Shown here piece by piece: positions 1-9,649 of a stretch of 64,000 nt of DNA. The stretch is from Photobacterium kishitanii. GTDB lineage: Bacteria; Pseudomonadota; Gammaproteobacteria; Enterobacterales; Vibrionaceae. The stretch spans positions 186,001-250,000 of the forward strand of contig NZ_PYON01000005.1 of assembly GCF_003026355.1 (NCBI RefSeq). Direction: 5' to 3'. Positions within the stretch are counted from its first letter, which is position 1. Every line of letters starts with the position of its first letter. The notes below the pieces were generated by a model. It saw nothing but the letters and a program-made list of their open reading frames with translations, was not told where the DNA came from and made no database searches. Position numbers and translations under genes: made by a program.

Positions 1-297
1 GGCAGCAATGCTCAAGTTGAACTTCAAGTTTACCTAGATGGAGGTTGGTTTAAAATTAATGTAATTGATAATGGACCAGGAATAGAATTAGGAAAAGAAA
101 AAGAAATATTTCAAAAGTTTTATAGAGGAGGAAAAGAGTCCAAGATTACTGGTTTAGGGCTAGGTTTGGCTATTTCTGAAGCAATTATTATAGAACATGA
201 AGGGTACATTATTTCTTATAATTCTAATAAAGGTGGAGCCGTATTTAGCATACGATTACCGTATTATGAAGTACCTACCATTCCAGACGACATCTGA
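1..297 (+). CDS. kdpD: Sensor kinase KdpD, C-terminal fragment (truncated by window start)
   Basis: Open from the first base to a TGA at 295-297. The translation is the end of a histidine-kinase ATPase domain: a VIDNGPGI N/G1 box, an F box around FQKFYRG and a TGLGLGLAI G2 box. KdpD identity rests on the KdpE-type regulator that starts 11 bp later. In the known family KdpD is a membrane kinase that senses potassium/osmotic state and phosphorylates KdpE to induce the kdpFABC potassium pump. The N-terminal KdpD/USP and membrane regions lie outside the window, so another kinase paired with a KdpE-like regulator is possible. Base composition is very AT-rich. The gene may be cargo of the Tn7-like element whose end is proposed at 1680. 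Confidence 0.8.
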   Translation, partial: GSNAQVELQVYLDGGWFKINVIDNGPGIELGKEKEIFQKFYRGGKESKITGLGLGLAISEAIIIEHEGYIISYNSNKGGAVFSIRLPYYEVPTIPDDI

Positions 298-308
298 AAG
301 GAAAAATT

Positions 309-998
309 GTGGAAAATAGAGTGTTAATTATTGAAGATGCAGAGGAAATTTGCCGCTTTGTCAGTATGGCGTTAACAGACAAAAAATGGCTTGTGTCTGT
401 TGCTACTTCATTAAATGAAGGGTTAAGGGAAGCAAGTACACGACAACCTGATATTGTTATTTTGGATTTGGGGTTACCTGATGGTGATGGTCAGCAATTT
501 ATTGTTGATTTTCGTTCTTGGAGTCAAGTTCCAATAATAGTTTTATCAGCTCGCACCGAAGAAACTGAGAAAGTTAAAGCATTAAATAATGGAGCAGATG
601 ATTATTTAGCTAAGCCATTCGGAATGGCTGAGCTTATCGCAAGAGTAGAGGCTTCACTTCGTCGTAGTTGTCAAATACCGATGACCTCTAGTGAAATAAT
701 TCGACTATCGGATGTTGTAATTAATAAGAGATTAAAAACGGTAATAAAAGATGAGCATTTAATCCATCTTACGAAAACTGAGCTTAAATTATTATTAGTA
801 TTATTGGAAGAGCCTGGGAAAGTTCTTACTCAATCTTATTTGCTAAAGAAAGTATGGGGACCATCTTTTATTGAGCATGGGCACTATGTGCGTACCTACA
901 TGCGCCGATTACGTAATAAACTTGAATTAGATCCTACTCGTCCAAAACATTTTTTAACTGAGGTTGGAATTGGTTATAGAATATGGCTCAATGATTAA
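309..998 (+). CDS. kdpE: Response regulator KdpE (OmpR family)
   Basis: A 229-residue OmpR/PhoB-type regulator. The receiver domain (about 1-120) has the acidic pair in IIEDAEE, the phospho-acceptor in ILDLGLPDGDG, the conserved Ser in VLSAR and the Lys in AKPFG. A winged-helix domain occupies about 130-229. The LDLGLPDGDG and VPIIVLSAR segments closely match enterobacterial KdpE as I know it. The start is GTG, with an AAGGAA ribosome site about 6 bases upstream. It is co-transcribed with the kinase fragment upstream. By family it activates kdpFABC under potassium limitation; those genes are not in the window. The next gene downstream is a decayed tnsA pointing the other way. Confidence 0.88.
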   Translation: MENRVLIIEDAEEICRFVSMALTDKKWLVSVATSLNEGLREASTRQPDIVILDLGLPDGDGQQFIVDFRSWSQVPIIVLSARTEETEKVKALNNGADDYLAKPFGMAELIARVEASLRRSCQIPMTSSEIIRLSDVVINKRLKTVIKDEHLIHLTKTELKLLLVLLEEPGKVLTQSYLLKKVWGPSFIEHGHYVRTYMRRLRNKLELDPTRPKHFLTEVGIGYRIWLND

Positions 999-1037
999 AT
1001 TATCCAAAGTAGAAAAGTTATTATTAATGGTGAAAAA

Positions 1038-1058
1038 GGGTCTAATTTGATTAGATCC
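1038..1058 (+). terminator. Hairpin downstream of kdpE
   Basis: Inverted repeat GGGTCTAAT/ATTAGATCC with a 3-base loop and one G-T pair, 40 bp after the kdpE stop. No clear T-run follows, so it may be a weak terminator or a processing hairpin. Confidence 0.35.
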
Positions 1059-1193
1059 TCAATAAGTTGTTATTTGATTCATATGGGAGGATTTTATTGG
1101 TATTTTTATTAAAATCTAACCAAAATTGGAATTAATATAACAGCGTGTACGATTATCTTTTATCCTTGAAAAAGTTGAGATGTTTCGTCATGA

Positions 1194-1591
1194 TCAATTA
1201 GTTTCTATATCTGGTTTCTCTGCTGTTCTCACTATTACATTAAATTCATTACTTTTAGATCGAACAATTATTGGATGATGGACATCCAATTGTTGAACTA
1301 TTTTTACCGATAAGTCTAATGGTAATAAGGGAAATTGTTCTCAGATATCGATTAAAGAGTCGCAATACTCAGCAAGATAGAAGAAAGAGAATCCGTGTTC
1401 AGATAGGGTATGATGAATGCGATTAATTTTAATCCCATCGATCATACCACTATTCCCATGAGAACTTACGTCTTGAACACGAATCCAAGGCTTGTAGGAC
1501 TCCTTCCCAACAAGCTCTATTTTTGTCTTAATACTCGCTGAAAATAAGATAAAGATTCTAATCTTCTACGTTTAGCCACAATTAGCTTCAT
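1194..1591 (-). pseudogene. tnsA: tnsA pseudogene (Tn7-like transposase endonuclease subunit)
   Basis: Read on the minus strand from ATG at 1591, one frameshift and one nonsense codon interrupt a protein that resembles TnsA. The N-terminus has AKRRRLESLSYFQRVLRQK. After restoring one A in the A-run at 1520-1524 it continues IELVGKESYKPWIRVQDVSS, then KINRIHHTLSEHGFSFFYLA and SLIDI. A TGA at 1341-1343 replaces the Arg codon expected in the family motif DIREQFPLLP, and EQFPLLPLDLS follows in frame. These match the Tn7 TnsA landmarks PWLTVQEVPS, GRVHHLLS and LDIREQFPLLP. Further stops appear below 1196, and the rest of the gene may decay down to about 1000. No tnsB, tnsC or tnsD follows. The family nicks the 5' ends of the transposon during cut-and-paste transposition; this copy is inactive. 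Confidence 0.85.
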
Positions 1592-1680
1592 CTATTCTGA
1601 TGTATAATTAACTGTAGATTAGTGTACGATTAGTTATTATTCCAATAGTCTATTTATGTAAAAACTTTATTGTTCCAACA
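1592..1680 (-). mobile_element. Candidate right end of a Tn7-like transposon
   Basis: Read on the minus strand, the stretch from 1680 inward begins TGTTGGAACAATAAAGT. Tn7-type ends likewise begin TGT and carry TnsB sites such as ACAATAAAGT. Similar boxes recur inside: TTGGAATAATAACT at about 1651-1638 and CAGAATAGATGAAGCT just before the tnsA ATG, which is only 90 bp from the end. The outer flank would be the possible 5-bp target duplication AAATT at 1681-1685, then the gcvP stop codon at 1688-1690. The other end is outside the window, so the duplication cannot be confirmed here. Confidence 0.65.
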
Positions 1681-1687
1681 AAATTTT

Positions 1688-4567
1688 TTATTCATCGATA
1701 TAAGTTTCAATGCTAGGGCAAGAACATATTAAATTGCGATCACCAAATACGTTATCAACCCGATTAACACTTGGCCAATATTTGTTATTTTGGGTGTGTA
1801 TTGATGGAAAACAAGCAATATCCCGACTATAGCAATGCATCCATTCTGTAGTTCGTAGATCAACTTGAGTGTGGGGGGCATTTACCAATGGATTATCATC
1901 TAAAGGCCACTCACCAGTTTGTATTTGATTAATTTCTTCACGAATAGCAATCATTGCCTCACAGAAACGATCTAATTCGGTTAAATCTTCTGACTCTGTA
2001 GGCTCAATCATTAAGGTACCAGCGACTGGAAATGACATGGTCGGCGCATGGAAACCATAGTCCATTAATCGTTTCGCGATATCTTCTTCTGATATACCAG
2101 ATGCTGCTTTAATTGGGCGAATATCGATAATGCATTCGTGTGCCACTCGGCCTTGTTTACCACGATATAAAATAGGGTAATGAGGTCGTAAGCGTTCCAT
2201 CACATAGTTAGCATTTAAAATCGCTAGCTCAGTGGCTTGTTTAAGCCCAGCTTCACCCATCATAGCAATATAGCCATATGAGATTGGCAAGATGGAGGCT
2301 GATCCTAAGGCCGCTGCTGATACAGCGTATTGGTTAGTTTGAGGCTGTTGTGAATCAACATGACCGGGTAAGAAAGGGCTCAAATGTGATTTTACACCAA
2401 TAGGTCCGACACCGGGGCCACCGCCACCATGTGGAATACAGAACGTTTTATGGAGGTTTAGATGTGAAACATCAGAGCCAATAAAACCAGGGCTAGTTAA
2501 CCCAACTTGCGCATTCATGTTAGCGCCATCAAGGTAAACTTGGCCGCCAGCGGCATGTACTCGCTCGCAAACTTGCTGAATACCTTCTTCATAAACACCA
2601 TGCGTCGAAGGATAAGTGATCATGATGCAGGATAAATTGTCACGATGTTGATCAATTTTTACTTGTAAATCATTGAGATCAATATTGCCTTGCTCATCAC
2701 ATGCCACCACAACTACTTGCATTGAAACCATTGCCGCAGAAGCGGGATTAGTACCATGAGCAGAGCTTGGTATTAAGCAGACATTACGGTGACTATTGCC
2801 ATTGGCTTGATGGTAACGTTGAATGGCAATAAGTCCTGCATATTCACCTTGTGCTCCAGAGTTAGGTTGTAGTGAGACAGCATCATAACCTGTAATCGTG
2901 CATAACATTGCTGACAGTTTTTGGGCTAATTCTTGATAACCCAGTGTTTGTGCCGAGGGTGCAAATGGATGTAACTGGCCAAATTCTGGCCAAGTAACCG
3001 GAATCATTTCAGTGGCTGCGTTGAGTTTCATGGTGCAACTGCCAAGAGGGATCATGCCATGAGTAAGTGAATAGTCTTTGTTTTCGAGTTGCTTCATATA
3101 ACGCATCATTTTGGTTTCGCTATGGTAGCGGTTAAATACGGGATGCGTGAGGAAATCACTCTGGCGACGGCAATGCTCAGGAATAGCGGCAAATTCATCA
3201 TTGGCAATAGTGTCGGTGTAATAGCTAAGGTCGAGCGCTTGATTGGTGAGTAAATGAAACAGAGTACGAATATCATCAATTGAGGTCGTTTCATCTAAGC
3301 TAATACCGAGCTTATTGGGGTATTTGCGGAAGTTGATACCAGCGTCTAATGCTTGTTGATAAAGTGGTTCTGTTTGCTCTGCCGTGACTAAGGTTAAAGT
3401 GTCAAAGAAGTGACTATTTTCAATAATAAAGCCGTTATCTTGCAAACTTGCAGCCAATATGGCGGTAAAATGATGAACGCGGCGAGCTATTTTTTTTAGT
3501 CCCTCAGCGCCATGATATAACGCATAAAAAGCGGCCATATTGGCAAGTAATGCTTGGGCGGTACAGATGTTCGAGGTCGCTTTTTCTCGGCGAATATGCT
3601 GCTCACGGGTTTGCATTGCCATTCGTAGGGCGCTATTGCCTTTGGCATCTTTTGATACCCCGATTACTCTTCCTGGCATGGTGCGTTTGTATTGATCTTT
3701 AGTTGCCATGAACCCAGCATGAGGACCACCAAAGCCCATCGGTACGCCAAAACGTTGAGCGCTGCCAATCACGACATCCGCGCCCATTTCACCCGGTGGA
3801 GTTAATAGGGTTAATGCTAATAGATCGCTGGCAACCGTGACTAAGGTTTTTTTATTGTGTGCAGAGGCAATAATATTGGTTAAATCTTCAACATGGCCGT
3901 TAGTTGCAGGGTATTGCAATAAGGCGCCAAATACATCGTATTGCTCGAGCTTATCAGGATCATCGATGATGATATCCACCTCGATAAATTGAGCTCGAGT
4001 TTTAATTACATCAATGGTTTGCGGGTGAACATTTGCTGCAATAAAGAACTGCATGCTTTTATTTTTACCTGCACGTAGACATAATGTCATCGCTTCTGCC
4101 GCAGCTGTCGCTTCATCTAATAAAGAGGCATTAGCGAGATCCATGCCCGTCATATCCATGATCAACTGCTGAAAATTAAGCAATGACTCTAAACGCCCTT
4201 GTGATATTTCAGGTTGATAAGGAGTATAGGCGGTATACCAACCCGGATTTTCTAAAATATTACGTAAAATTACACTCGGGGTATAAGTATTATAATATCC
4301 CTGACCAATATAGCTTTTATTGATAATGTTCTTCGATGCAATTTGCTTCAGTGATGCGAGCATGTTCGCTTCACTTTGTGACACAGGCAATGCCATTGGC
4401 TCAGGCAATGCTATCGCCGCTGGTAGAGTTTGTTGGATAAGTTGCTCAATGCTTGATACACCAATTGTCGCTAACATCTGTTGTTGCTGCGATAGGCTTG
4501 GACCATTATGGCGTTGAGCAAAACAAGTATCATCACTAAGAATGCTGAGTAATGTAGTCGATGTCAT
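1688..4567 (-). CDS. gcvP: Glycine dehydrogenase (decarboxylating), P-protein
   Basis: A 959-residue single-chain P-protein, the usual length for the fused bacterial form. It decarboxylates glycine with PLP and passes the aminomethyl group to the lipoyl arm of GcvH. The N-terminal half starts with the family-like FAQRHNGPS segment. The C-terminal half carries the PLP-binding Lys in [16 protein letters not shown]. It lies 21 bp downstream of gcvH on the same strand, so the two are an operon, with gcvT divergent. Its 3' end borders the proposed Tn7-like transposon end; the stop codon is intact and the C-terminus (ETYIDE) reads normally, so the insertion did not damage the protein. Confidence 0.97.
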   Translation of the reverse strand: MTSTTLLSILSDDTCFAQRHNGPSLSQQQQMLATIGVSSIEQLIQQTLPAAIALPEPMALPVSQSEANMLASLKQIASKNIINKSYIGQGYYNTYTPSVILRNILENPGWYTAYTPYQPEISQGRLESLLNFQQLIMDMTGMDLANASLLDEATAAAEAMTLCLRAGKNKSMQFFIAANVHPQTIDVIKTRAQFIEVDIIIDDPDKLEQYDVFGALLQYPATNGHVEDLTNIIASAHNKKTLVTVASDLLALTLLTPPGEMGADVVIGSAQRFGVPMGFGGPHAGFMATKDQYKRTMPGRVIGVSKDAKGNSALRMAMQTREQHIRREKATSNICTAQALLANMAAFYALYHGAEGLKKIARRVHHFTAILAASLQDNGFIIENSHFFDTLTLVTAEQTEPLYQQALDAGINFRKYPNKLGISLDETTSIDDIRTLFHLLTNQALDLSYYTDTIANDEFAAIPEHCRRQSDFLTHPVFNRYHSETKMMRYMKQLENKDYSLTHGMIPLGSCTMKLNAATEMIPVTWPEFGQLHPFAPSAQTLGYQELAQKLSAMLCTITGYDAVSLQPNSGAQGEYAGLIAIQRYHQANGNSHRNVCLIPSSAHGTNPASAAMVSMQVVVVACDEQGNIDLNDLQVKIDQHRDNLSCIMITYPSTHGVYEEGIQQVCERVHAAGGQVYLDGANMNAQVGLTSPGFIGSDVSHLNLHKTFCIPHGGGGPGVGPIGVKSHLSPFLPGHVDSQQPQTNQYAVSAAALGSASILPISYGYIAMMGEAGLKQATELAILNANYVMERLRPHYPILYRGKQGRVAHECIIDIRPIKAASGISEEDIAKRLMDYGFHAPTMSFPVAGTLMIEPTESEDLTELDRFCEAMIAIREEINQIQTGEWPLDDNPLVNAPHTQVDLRTTEWMHCYSRDIACFPSIHTQNNKYWPSVNRVDNVFGDRNLICSCPSIETYIDE

Positions 4568-4588
4568 TTTTCTTTCCTTGGCGTGGCA

Positions 4589-4969
4589 TTATTCTTCAGC
4601 GATAGAAGCAAGGTAAGTGTCACTATCTATTAGTTCTGAAAGCTGTGATATATCGTCTAATTTTATTTTAGCGATCCAACCGCCGTTATAAGGGTCTTCA
4701 TTAATAAGTTCAGGGCTATCATCTAATGAACTATTGGTTTCAAGAATTTGTCCACTCACTGGCGCGTAAATATCAGAGGCTGCTTTAACTGATTCCACCA
4801 ATGAAAACGTTTTTCCCGCATCGGCTGCATCACCAATATCAGGCAGATCAACAAAAACGACATCACCTAACAATTTTTGTGCATGATCTGAAATGCCCAT
4901 GGTGATAGTGCCATCACCGTTATCACGTACCCATTCATGGCTAGCTGTAAATTTTAGTGTCGTTTCCAT
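4589..4969 (-). CDS. gcvH: Glycine cleavage system H protein
   Basis: 126 residues, typical for GcvH. The lipoyl-attachment Lys is seen in ESVKAASDIYAPVSG. The protein shuttles the aminomethyl intermediate between GcvP, GcvT and lipoamide dehydrogenase. It is the first gene of the gcvH-gcvP operon. The upstream region (4970-5216) is shared with divergent gcvT; an AGGAGTACAGCC segment precedes the ATG as ribosome site. Confidence 0.97.
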   Translation of the reverse strand: METTLKFTASHEWVRDNGDGTITMGISDHAQKLLGDVVFVDLPDIGDAADAGKTFSLVESVKAASDIYAPVSGQILETNSSLDDSPELINEDPYNGGWIAKIKLDDISQLSELIDSDTYLASIAEE

Positions 4970-5216
4970 GGCTGTACTCCTAGGGGTAGATTATGTAGGT
5001 AATCATGTTGATTAATATTGTTATTATTTATTTTTTAAGTAGGGATGTTAATTTGTTGATTTAAATTCTACGTAATCGTTTGCTTGTTGTCATAGCTATT
5101 TAACAATATTGCGGATCTGATCAAGATATCAACGATTGGCTTTTCCGTTCATGTTGTGCTTTTGGTAGGGTGAAACAATCGCTGGAGAATATCTGCTGTT
5201 ATTGGAGTAAATCATC
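4970..5216. promoter_or_regulatory. Divergent promoter region between gcvH and gcvT
   Basis: 247 bp, AT-rich, driving both halves of the glycine cleavage system. I looked for the conserved core of a glycine riboswitch on both strands and did not recognise one. Control by GcvA/GcvR-like factors is possible, but no site can be assigned by eye. Confidence 0.5.
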
Positions 5217-6338
5217 ATGTCTCAACATTTATTACATACCCCGCTCTATGCTCTACATGTCAAGATGGGTGCTAAAATGGTTCCCTTTGCTGGTTATGAA
5301 ATGCCTGTACAGTATGCTTTGGGGGTTAAAAAAGAGCATCTTCATTGCCGTAATGCTGCGGGGTTATTTGATGTTTCTCATATGGGACAGTTGCGTCTAA
5401 GCGGCGAAAATGCGGCGAAAATGCTCGAAATGTTAGTTCCTGTTGATATTATAGATTTGCCACAAGGTAAGCAGCGTTATGCTTTTTTCACTAATAAAGA
5501 TGGTGGAATTGAAGACGATTTAATGGTGACGAATTTTGGTGATCATCTGTTCGTTGTGGTAAATGCAGCGTGTAAAAAGCAAGATATTGATCATTTACAG
5601 TCACATTTGCAAGCAGGTGTTGAATTGACTGTGATAGAGGATAGGGCACTATTAGCACTGCAAGGCCCTAAAGCGGTTGAGGTGTTAGCGCAATTAAATC
5701 CTCAAGTGCGCGATATGGTATTTATGGATGCCGTTCGTATCGAATTGTTAGGTCAAGAATGCTATGTCAGTCGTTCAGGTTATACCGGTGAAGATGGATT
5801 TGAGATTTCAGTGCCAAATTCACACGCAGAAGCACTAGCAACAGCTTTACTTGCAGATGAAAATGTTGAATGGATAGGATTAGGTGCACGTGATTCACTG
5901 CGTTTAGAGTGCGGGTTATGTTTATATGGTCATGATCTCGATCAGACCACGACACCGATTGAAGCAAGTTTGTTATGGGGAATCAGTAAAGTGCGTCGTA
6001 GTGGCGGTGAGCGTGCTGGTGGCTTTATCGGGGCTGATGTAATTTTAACGCAGATGGTGACTAAAGCGGTAACTCGTAAGCGAGTCGGATTGATTGGTCA
6101 AACGAAAGCGCCAGTTCGTGAAGGGAGCCTGTTATTTGATGCTGATGATAATCAAGTTGGGGTGGTAACCAGTGGTAGTTTTGGTCCCTCAATTGGTATC
6201 CCTGTAGCAATGGCATATGTTACGTTAACTAGCAGTAATGTGGATACAGTACTATTTGCAGAAGTACGTGGAAAGCGATTACCAATGACAGTAACGCAAA
6301 TGCCGTTTGTTGCTCAACATTATTATCGCGGTAAATAG
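5217..6338 (+). CDS. gcvT: Aminomethyltransferase, glycine cleavage T protein
   Basis: 373 residues, normal length. It transfers the methylene group from the H-protein-bound intermediate to tetrahydrofolate and releases ammonia. Family features seen: GLFDVSHMGQ near residue 47, the folate-domain segment SRSGYTGEDGFEISV, GLGARDSLRLE and the C-terminal barrel beginning near KRVGLIG. The start is ATG at 5217 after TTGGAG. It is divergent from gcvH-gcvP. The last four codons plus stop are the first unit of a 17-bp tandem repeat that continues past the gene. Confidence 0.97.
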   Translation: MSQHLLHTPLYALHVKMGAKMVPFAGYEMPVQYALGVKKEHLHCRNAAGLFDVSHMGQLRLSGENAAKMLEMLVPVDIIDLPQGKQRYAFFTNKDGGIEDDLMVTNFGDHLFVVVNAACKKQDIDHLQSHLQAGVELTVIEDRALLALQGPKAVEVLAQLNPQVRDMVFMDAVRIELLGQECYVSRSGYTGEDGFEISVPNSHAEALATALLADENVEWIGLGARDSLRLECGLCLYGHDLDQTTTPIEASLLWGISKVRRSGGERAGGFIGADVILTQMVTKAVTRKRVGLIGQTKAPVREGSLLFDADDNQVGVVTSGSFGPSIGIPVAMAYVTLTSSNVDTVLFAEVRGKRLPMTVTQMPFVAQHYYRGK

Positions 6339-6374
6339 GGTATCACGGTAAATAAGGTATCGCGGTAAATAAGG
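6324..6374 (+). repeat. 17-bp tandem repeat, three copies, at the gcvT stop
   Basis: Units at 6324-6340, 6341-6357 and 6358-6374 read TATCGCGGTAAATAGGG, TATCACGGTAAATAAGG and TATCGCGGTAAATAAGG. The first contains the gcvT stop codon, so copy-number change would alter only the 3' untranslated region. Confidence 0.9.
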
Positions 6375-6415
6375 GACAGTAATGAGTTGTTACTGTAGTG
6401 AATAAGATTCTTTAT

Positions 6416-6439
6416 TGAGGCGTATAATGGCACGCCTCA
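6416..6439 (+). terminator. Hairpin after gcvT
   Basis: TGAGGCGT/ACGCCTCA stem with an 8-base loop, 78 bp after gcvT and facing the convergent small gene at 6468. No strong T-run is visible on either strand, so it may be a weak terminator. Confidence 0.45.
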
Positions 6440-6467
6440 GTGCTTAAGTATGAATAATTTATAAAAC

Positions 6468-6659
6468 TTAAGTTATATTATTAAAATCTTTATAGACAGA
6501 ACGAAACATTAACTGGAACCCTTCTTTTGTGAGTTCTTTTGCTTCGATTTTTGCGGTAGTTAAGCGTCGATAACACTCTGCAAGTGTTTCTATAAATAGA
6601 TCTTTTTCTCTTGGTGTAAGATGTTGAATATCCATCGTAAAATCTTCTTTTTTGAGCAT
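6468..6659 (-). CDS. Small conserved-looking protein, unknown function
   Basis: 63 residues, or 55 if it starts at the second ATG (6635), which has a better-placed purine-rich site (AAGAAG). The sequence is hydrophilic and probably helical (LTPREKDLFIETLAECYRRL), with no signal peptide or membrane span. It resembles short cytoplasmic proteins of Vibrionaceae but I cannot name a family. It stands alone and faces gcvT. Confidence 0.6.
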   Translation of the reverse strand: MLKKEDFTMDIQHLTPREKDLFIETLAECYRRLTTAKIEAKELTKEGFQLMFRSVYKDFNNIT

Positions 6660-6952
6660 TGCGCTCTATATCTGAGATAGTATTATTATAATTAGATACA
6701 GATGTTAGTCGTAGTATCTTGCGTTCAATAATGGTCGTTATGATATGAACAGCTAGATTATATTCTATTTAGTTATGTTCTGGTAGAGGCTTGCTTCTAT
6801 AATATAGTTAAATTAATTGTTAATAATATTAACTAGTTATTTAGTTTGATAGGTATATTTTTCAATGTAACGTCTTACTTATTTTTATAATAGATAATAA
6901 CAAGTAAGACATTGTGATTGTTTTGTTGAATCGTGTTATTTTTGCTGTTTTT

Positions 6953-8065
6953 TTAGTTACTATTGCATAAGAATGTATACAGAAACTCAGTTATTTTAGT
7001 CATATCATCAACGGTAATAAATTCTTCAGTTGTATGAACTTTACTCATACCAGTCGATAGGTTGACAGTTTTCAAACCGTTACCATTAAATACATTCGCA
7101 TCACTGCCACCACCGGTCGATTTGGTGAATGGTGTTAAGCCATTTGCGGTAAACGCAGCCATAATACTTTGTACGTGCGGATCATTATCATCAATGTGAT
7201 AAGCATTATAAGAGCGAGTGGATTCAATATTGACGCTAGCACCGTGTTTAGCCGCGGCTTGTTCAAAGACCTCAATCATATGAGCTGCTTGTTGCTCAAG
7301 TTTAGTATTATTTAAAGAGCGAGCTTCCGCTGCAAGATAAAGCGAAGGCATGACGATGTTGGTTACTTGACCACCTTGAACAACCCCAATATTAGCTGTG
7401 GTTTCTTCGTCAATACGTGATAAACGCATGTTACTAATGGCATCAGCAGCAACCGTCAGCGCATTAATACCTTCTTCTGGCGCTAAGCCTGCGTGGGCTG
7501 GTTTACCTGTGATAGTCACTTTTAAACTCTGTTGTCCAGGCGCAGTTGTTATAATCGCTCCAATTGCGCCACCTGAATCTAATACAATTGCCTTATTAGC
7601 GGTGATGTAGCTCATATCAAACACTTTAGAGCCTTGTAAACCACCTTCTTCGTGAACAGTGAAAGCTAATTCGATGGTCTTATGTTCTCGATTTTCAGCT
7701 TGAATACAGCGTACTGCCTCCATAATGGCAGCAATGCCAGATTTATCATCGCCTCCCAGAATGGTATTACCTTTAGAACGAATAATCCCATCTTCAATAA
7801 TCGGCTCAATATCATTACCTGGATTCACTGTATCCATGTGGCAACTAATCGCAATTGTGTCATTGATATTGCCATCTAAGCGAGCGTAGATATTAAAGCC
7901 GTTAGAAATAGCTTCTGGTACGGGTAGGCGATGGACACTGAAGCCTAACTCACATAATTGCTCAGCAAGCGTTTCGGCAATGGCTTTTTCATTACGCGAT
8001 TCGCTATTGATTTTGATCAGTTCAATGAAATGGTTAATAAGGCGTTGCTGATTAATTGTCGACAT
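6953..8065 (-). CDS. M20-family metallopeptidase, peptidase T-like
   Basis: 370 residues with the M20 dizinc aminopeptidase pattern. First metal/catalytic motif is SCHMDTV (about 72-78), then GGDDKSG for the bridging Asp, HEEGG for the general-base and metal Glu pair, a dimerisation domain around TGKPAHAGLAPEEG, and late GGGSDANVF. This is the PepT-like branch, predicted to release N-terminal residues from small peptides in the cytoplasm. No signal peptide. It is a single gene; a strong hairpin at 8272-8305 lies between it and tyrS upstream. Confidence 0.85.
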   Translation of the reverse strand: MSTINQQRLINHFIELIKINSESRNEKAIAETLAEQLCELGFSVHRLPVPEAISNGFNIYARLDGNINDTIAISCHMDTVNPGNDIEPIIEDGIIRSKGNTILGGDDKSGIAAIMEAVRCIQAENREHKTIELAFTVHEEGGLQGSKVFDMSYITANKAIVLDSGGAIGAIITTAPGQQSLKVTITGKPAHAGLAPEEGINALTVAADAISNMRLSRIDEETTANIGVVQGGQVTNIVMPSLYLAAEARSLNNTKLEQQAAHMIEVFEQAAAKHGASVNIESTRSYNAYHIDDNDPHVQSIMAAFTANGLTPFTKSTGGGSDANVFNGNGLKTVNLSTGMSKVHTTEEFITVDDMTKITEFLYTFLCNSN

Positions 8066-8271
8066 AATTTAGCTTCAAGTTGTCATTGGGGATCATGACT
8101 GTAAACGTAAACTGCTGAATGCGACTTGGGGCTAAATCAAATTAATTGATGATTTATTAATAAAAATGTCAAATTATGATGTGTGAGTCTTATTTTATTG
8201 CGGCAATGATTGAGTGGTATAGCGACTCATTGAGTATGCGTGGAATTATTCGAGCCGTGGTTTAGATAATA

Positions 8272-8305
8272 AAAAACCACCGTTATTATAGTAACGGTGG
8301 TTTTT
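8272..8305 (-). terminator. Intrinsic terminator downstream of tyrS
   Basis: Perfect 14-bp stem AAAAACCACCGTTA/TAACGGTGGTTTTT with a 6-base loop, flanked by A and T runs and so able to act on both strands. It sits 41 bp after the tyrS stop. Confidence 0.9.
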
Positions 8306-8345
8306 GTTGTTACCTATAAGCTAGATAGCAGTTATCCGTTAAGGA

Positions 8346-9620
8346 TTAACCCCAAACGATAAGGCTGTAGTTTTTCTTACCGCGACGGATAAGAGTGTAA
8401 CGACCAAACAGTTTATCAGCATCTTGGAACTTGTAGTAAGCGTCACTTACTTTCTCGCCATTAACCATGATAGCGTTTGACTCGATATGAGTTTTCGCTT
8501 GGCTACGAGATGTTGCAAGTTCAGCATTAACAAGCACTTGTTGAAGATCGTCTTCACTAGATGCTTGCGCCGTTGGCATACCATCTTGTGCTAGTTGAGC
8601 AAAATCAGACTCTGATAAGTGTTCAAGATCATTTTCAAATAGGCAGCGAGTAATGTTCTGTGCTGCTTCTAATTGTGCTTGACCGTGTACTAATGCTGTC
8701 GCTTTTTCTGCAAGAATACGCTGTGCTTGAGGTGCTTTACCACTGTTACGATCATCTTCTTCGATCTGTTGAATTTCTTCTTCAGAAAGGAAAGTAAAGA
8801 AACGTAAGAAACGGTATACGTCAGCATCAGCTGTGTTCATCCAGAATTGGTAGAACTTGTATGGGCTAGTTTTGCTTGGATCTAACCAAACTGCACCGCC
8901 TTCAGTTTTACCAAACTTAGTACCATCAGACTTAGTAATTAGCGGTACAGTCATACCGAATACTTGCTGTTGGTTCATACGACGAGTTAGGTCGATACCT
9001 GCTGTGATGTTACCCCATTGGTCAGAACCACCAATTTGTAGTTCCATCCCCATGTCTTTGTTCATGCTTGCAAAGTCATAAGACTGTAGCAAGCTGTAAG
9101 CGAACTCAGTAAAAGAGATACCTACTTCGTCACGGTTAATACGTTGCTTAACAGATTCTTTGCTGATCATTTGGTTAACAGAGAAGTGTTTACCAATATC
9201 ACGTAAGAATGTTAGTACATCCATATTACCGAACCAGTCATGGTTGTTTACCATGCGAGCAGGGTTAGTTGCATTGTCAAAATCAAGGAAAGGAGAAACT
9301 TGACGTTGGATTTTAGTAACCCAGTCTGCAACAATATCTAAAGTGTTAAGTGAACGCTCAGTCGCTTTGAAGCTTGGATCTCCAATCATACCGGTAGCGC
9401 CGCCAACCAAGGCTACTGGATTATGACCCGCTTCTTGGAAGCGCTTAAGGCAAAGTAGAGGTACCAGATGACCTAGGTGCAAACTATCTGCCGTTGGATC
9501 AAAGCCGCAATATAATGTAATCGGACCTTTTGCTAAACGTTCGCTTAAAGCTTCTTCATCCGTAATTTGAGCGATCAGACCGCGATCTTTAAGCTCCTGA
9601 ATTAAATTCAAATGATTCAT
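8346..9620 (-). CDS. tyrS: Tyrosyl-tRNA synthetase in a tyramine gene cluster
   Basis: 424 residues from the ATG at 9620, chosen because TTGGAGAACAC directly precedes it; an in-frame ATG at 9638 has no such site. Class I synthetase signatures: the HIGH-type HLGH in [11 protein letters not shown], the KMSKS-type KFGKT in [11 protein letters not shown], tyrosine pocket [12 protein letters not shown], and a C-terminal S4 RNA-binding domain. It charges tRNA-Tyr. The stop of the tyrosine permease lies about 30 bp upstream on the same strand, so the two genes form an operon. In lactic acid bacteria a tyrS gene next to the tyrosine decarboxylase is regulated by tyrosine; the same neighbourhood suggests a dedicated second synthetase here, though it could be the only copy. 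Confidence 0.93.
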   Translation of the reverse strand: MNHLNLIQELKDRGLIAQITDEEALSERLAKGPITLYCGFDPTADSLHLGHLVPLLCLKRFQEAGHNPVALVGGATGMIGDPSFKATERSLNTLDIVADWVTKIQRQVSPFLDFDNATNPARMVNNHDWFGNMDVLTFLRDIGKHFSVNQMISKESVKQRINRDEVGISFTEFAYSLLQSYDFASMNKDMGMELQIGGSDQWGNITAGIDLTRRMNQQQVFGMTVPLITKSDGTKFGKTEGGAVWLDPSKTSPYKFYQFWMNTADADVYRFLRFFTFLSEEEIQQIEEDDRNSGKAPQAQRILAEKATALVHGQAQLEAAQNITRCLFENDLEHLSESDFAQLAQDGMPTAQASSEDDLQQVLVNAELATSRSQAKTHIESNAIMVNGEKVSDAYYKFQDADKLFGRYTLIRRGKKNYSLIVWG

Positions 9621-9649
9621 GTGTTCTCCAATAATCATTTTATTTACGT

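Noticed and set aside
1141..1278. 46-codon plus-strand open frame between kdpE and gcvP
   Set aside because: It is the antisense of the decayed tnsA, which explains its coding-like look.
3106..3294. Open frames antisense or out of frame inside gcvP, mgtA, tyrS and other long genes
   Set aside because: All overlap strongly conserved genes, lack ribosome sites and have improbable compositions.
4970..5216. Glycine riboswitch upstream of gcvT or gcvH
   Set aside because: The position is right, but the conserved glycine aptamer core was not seen on either strand.
6428..6444. TGGCAC sequence after gcvT as a sigma-54 promoter
   Set aside because: The distance to the GC element is off by one and no gene follows in that direction.
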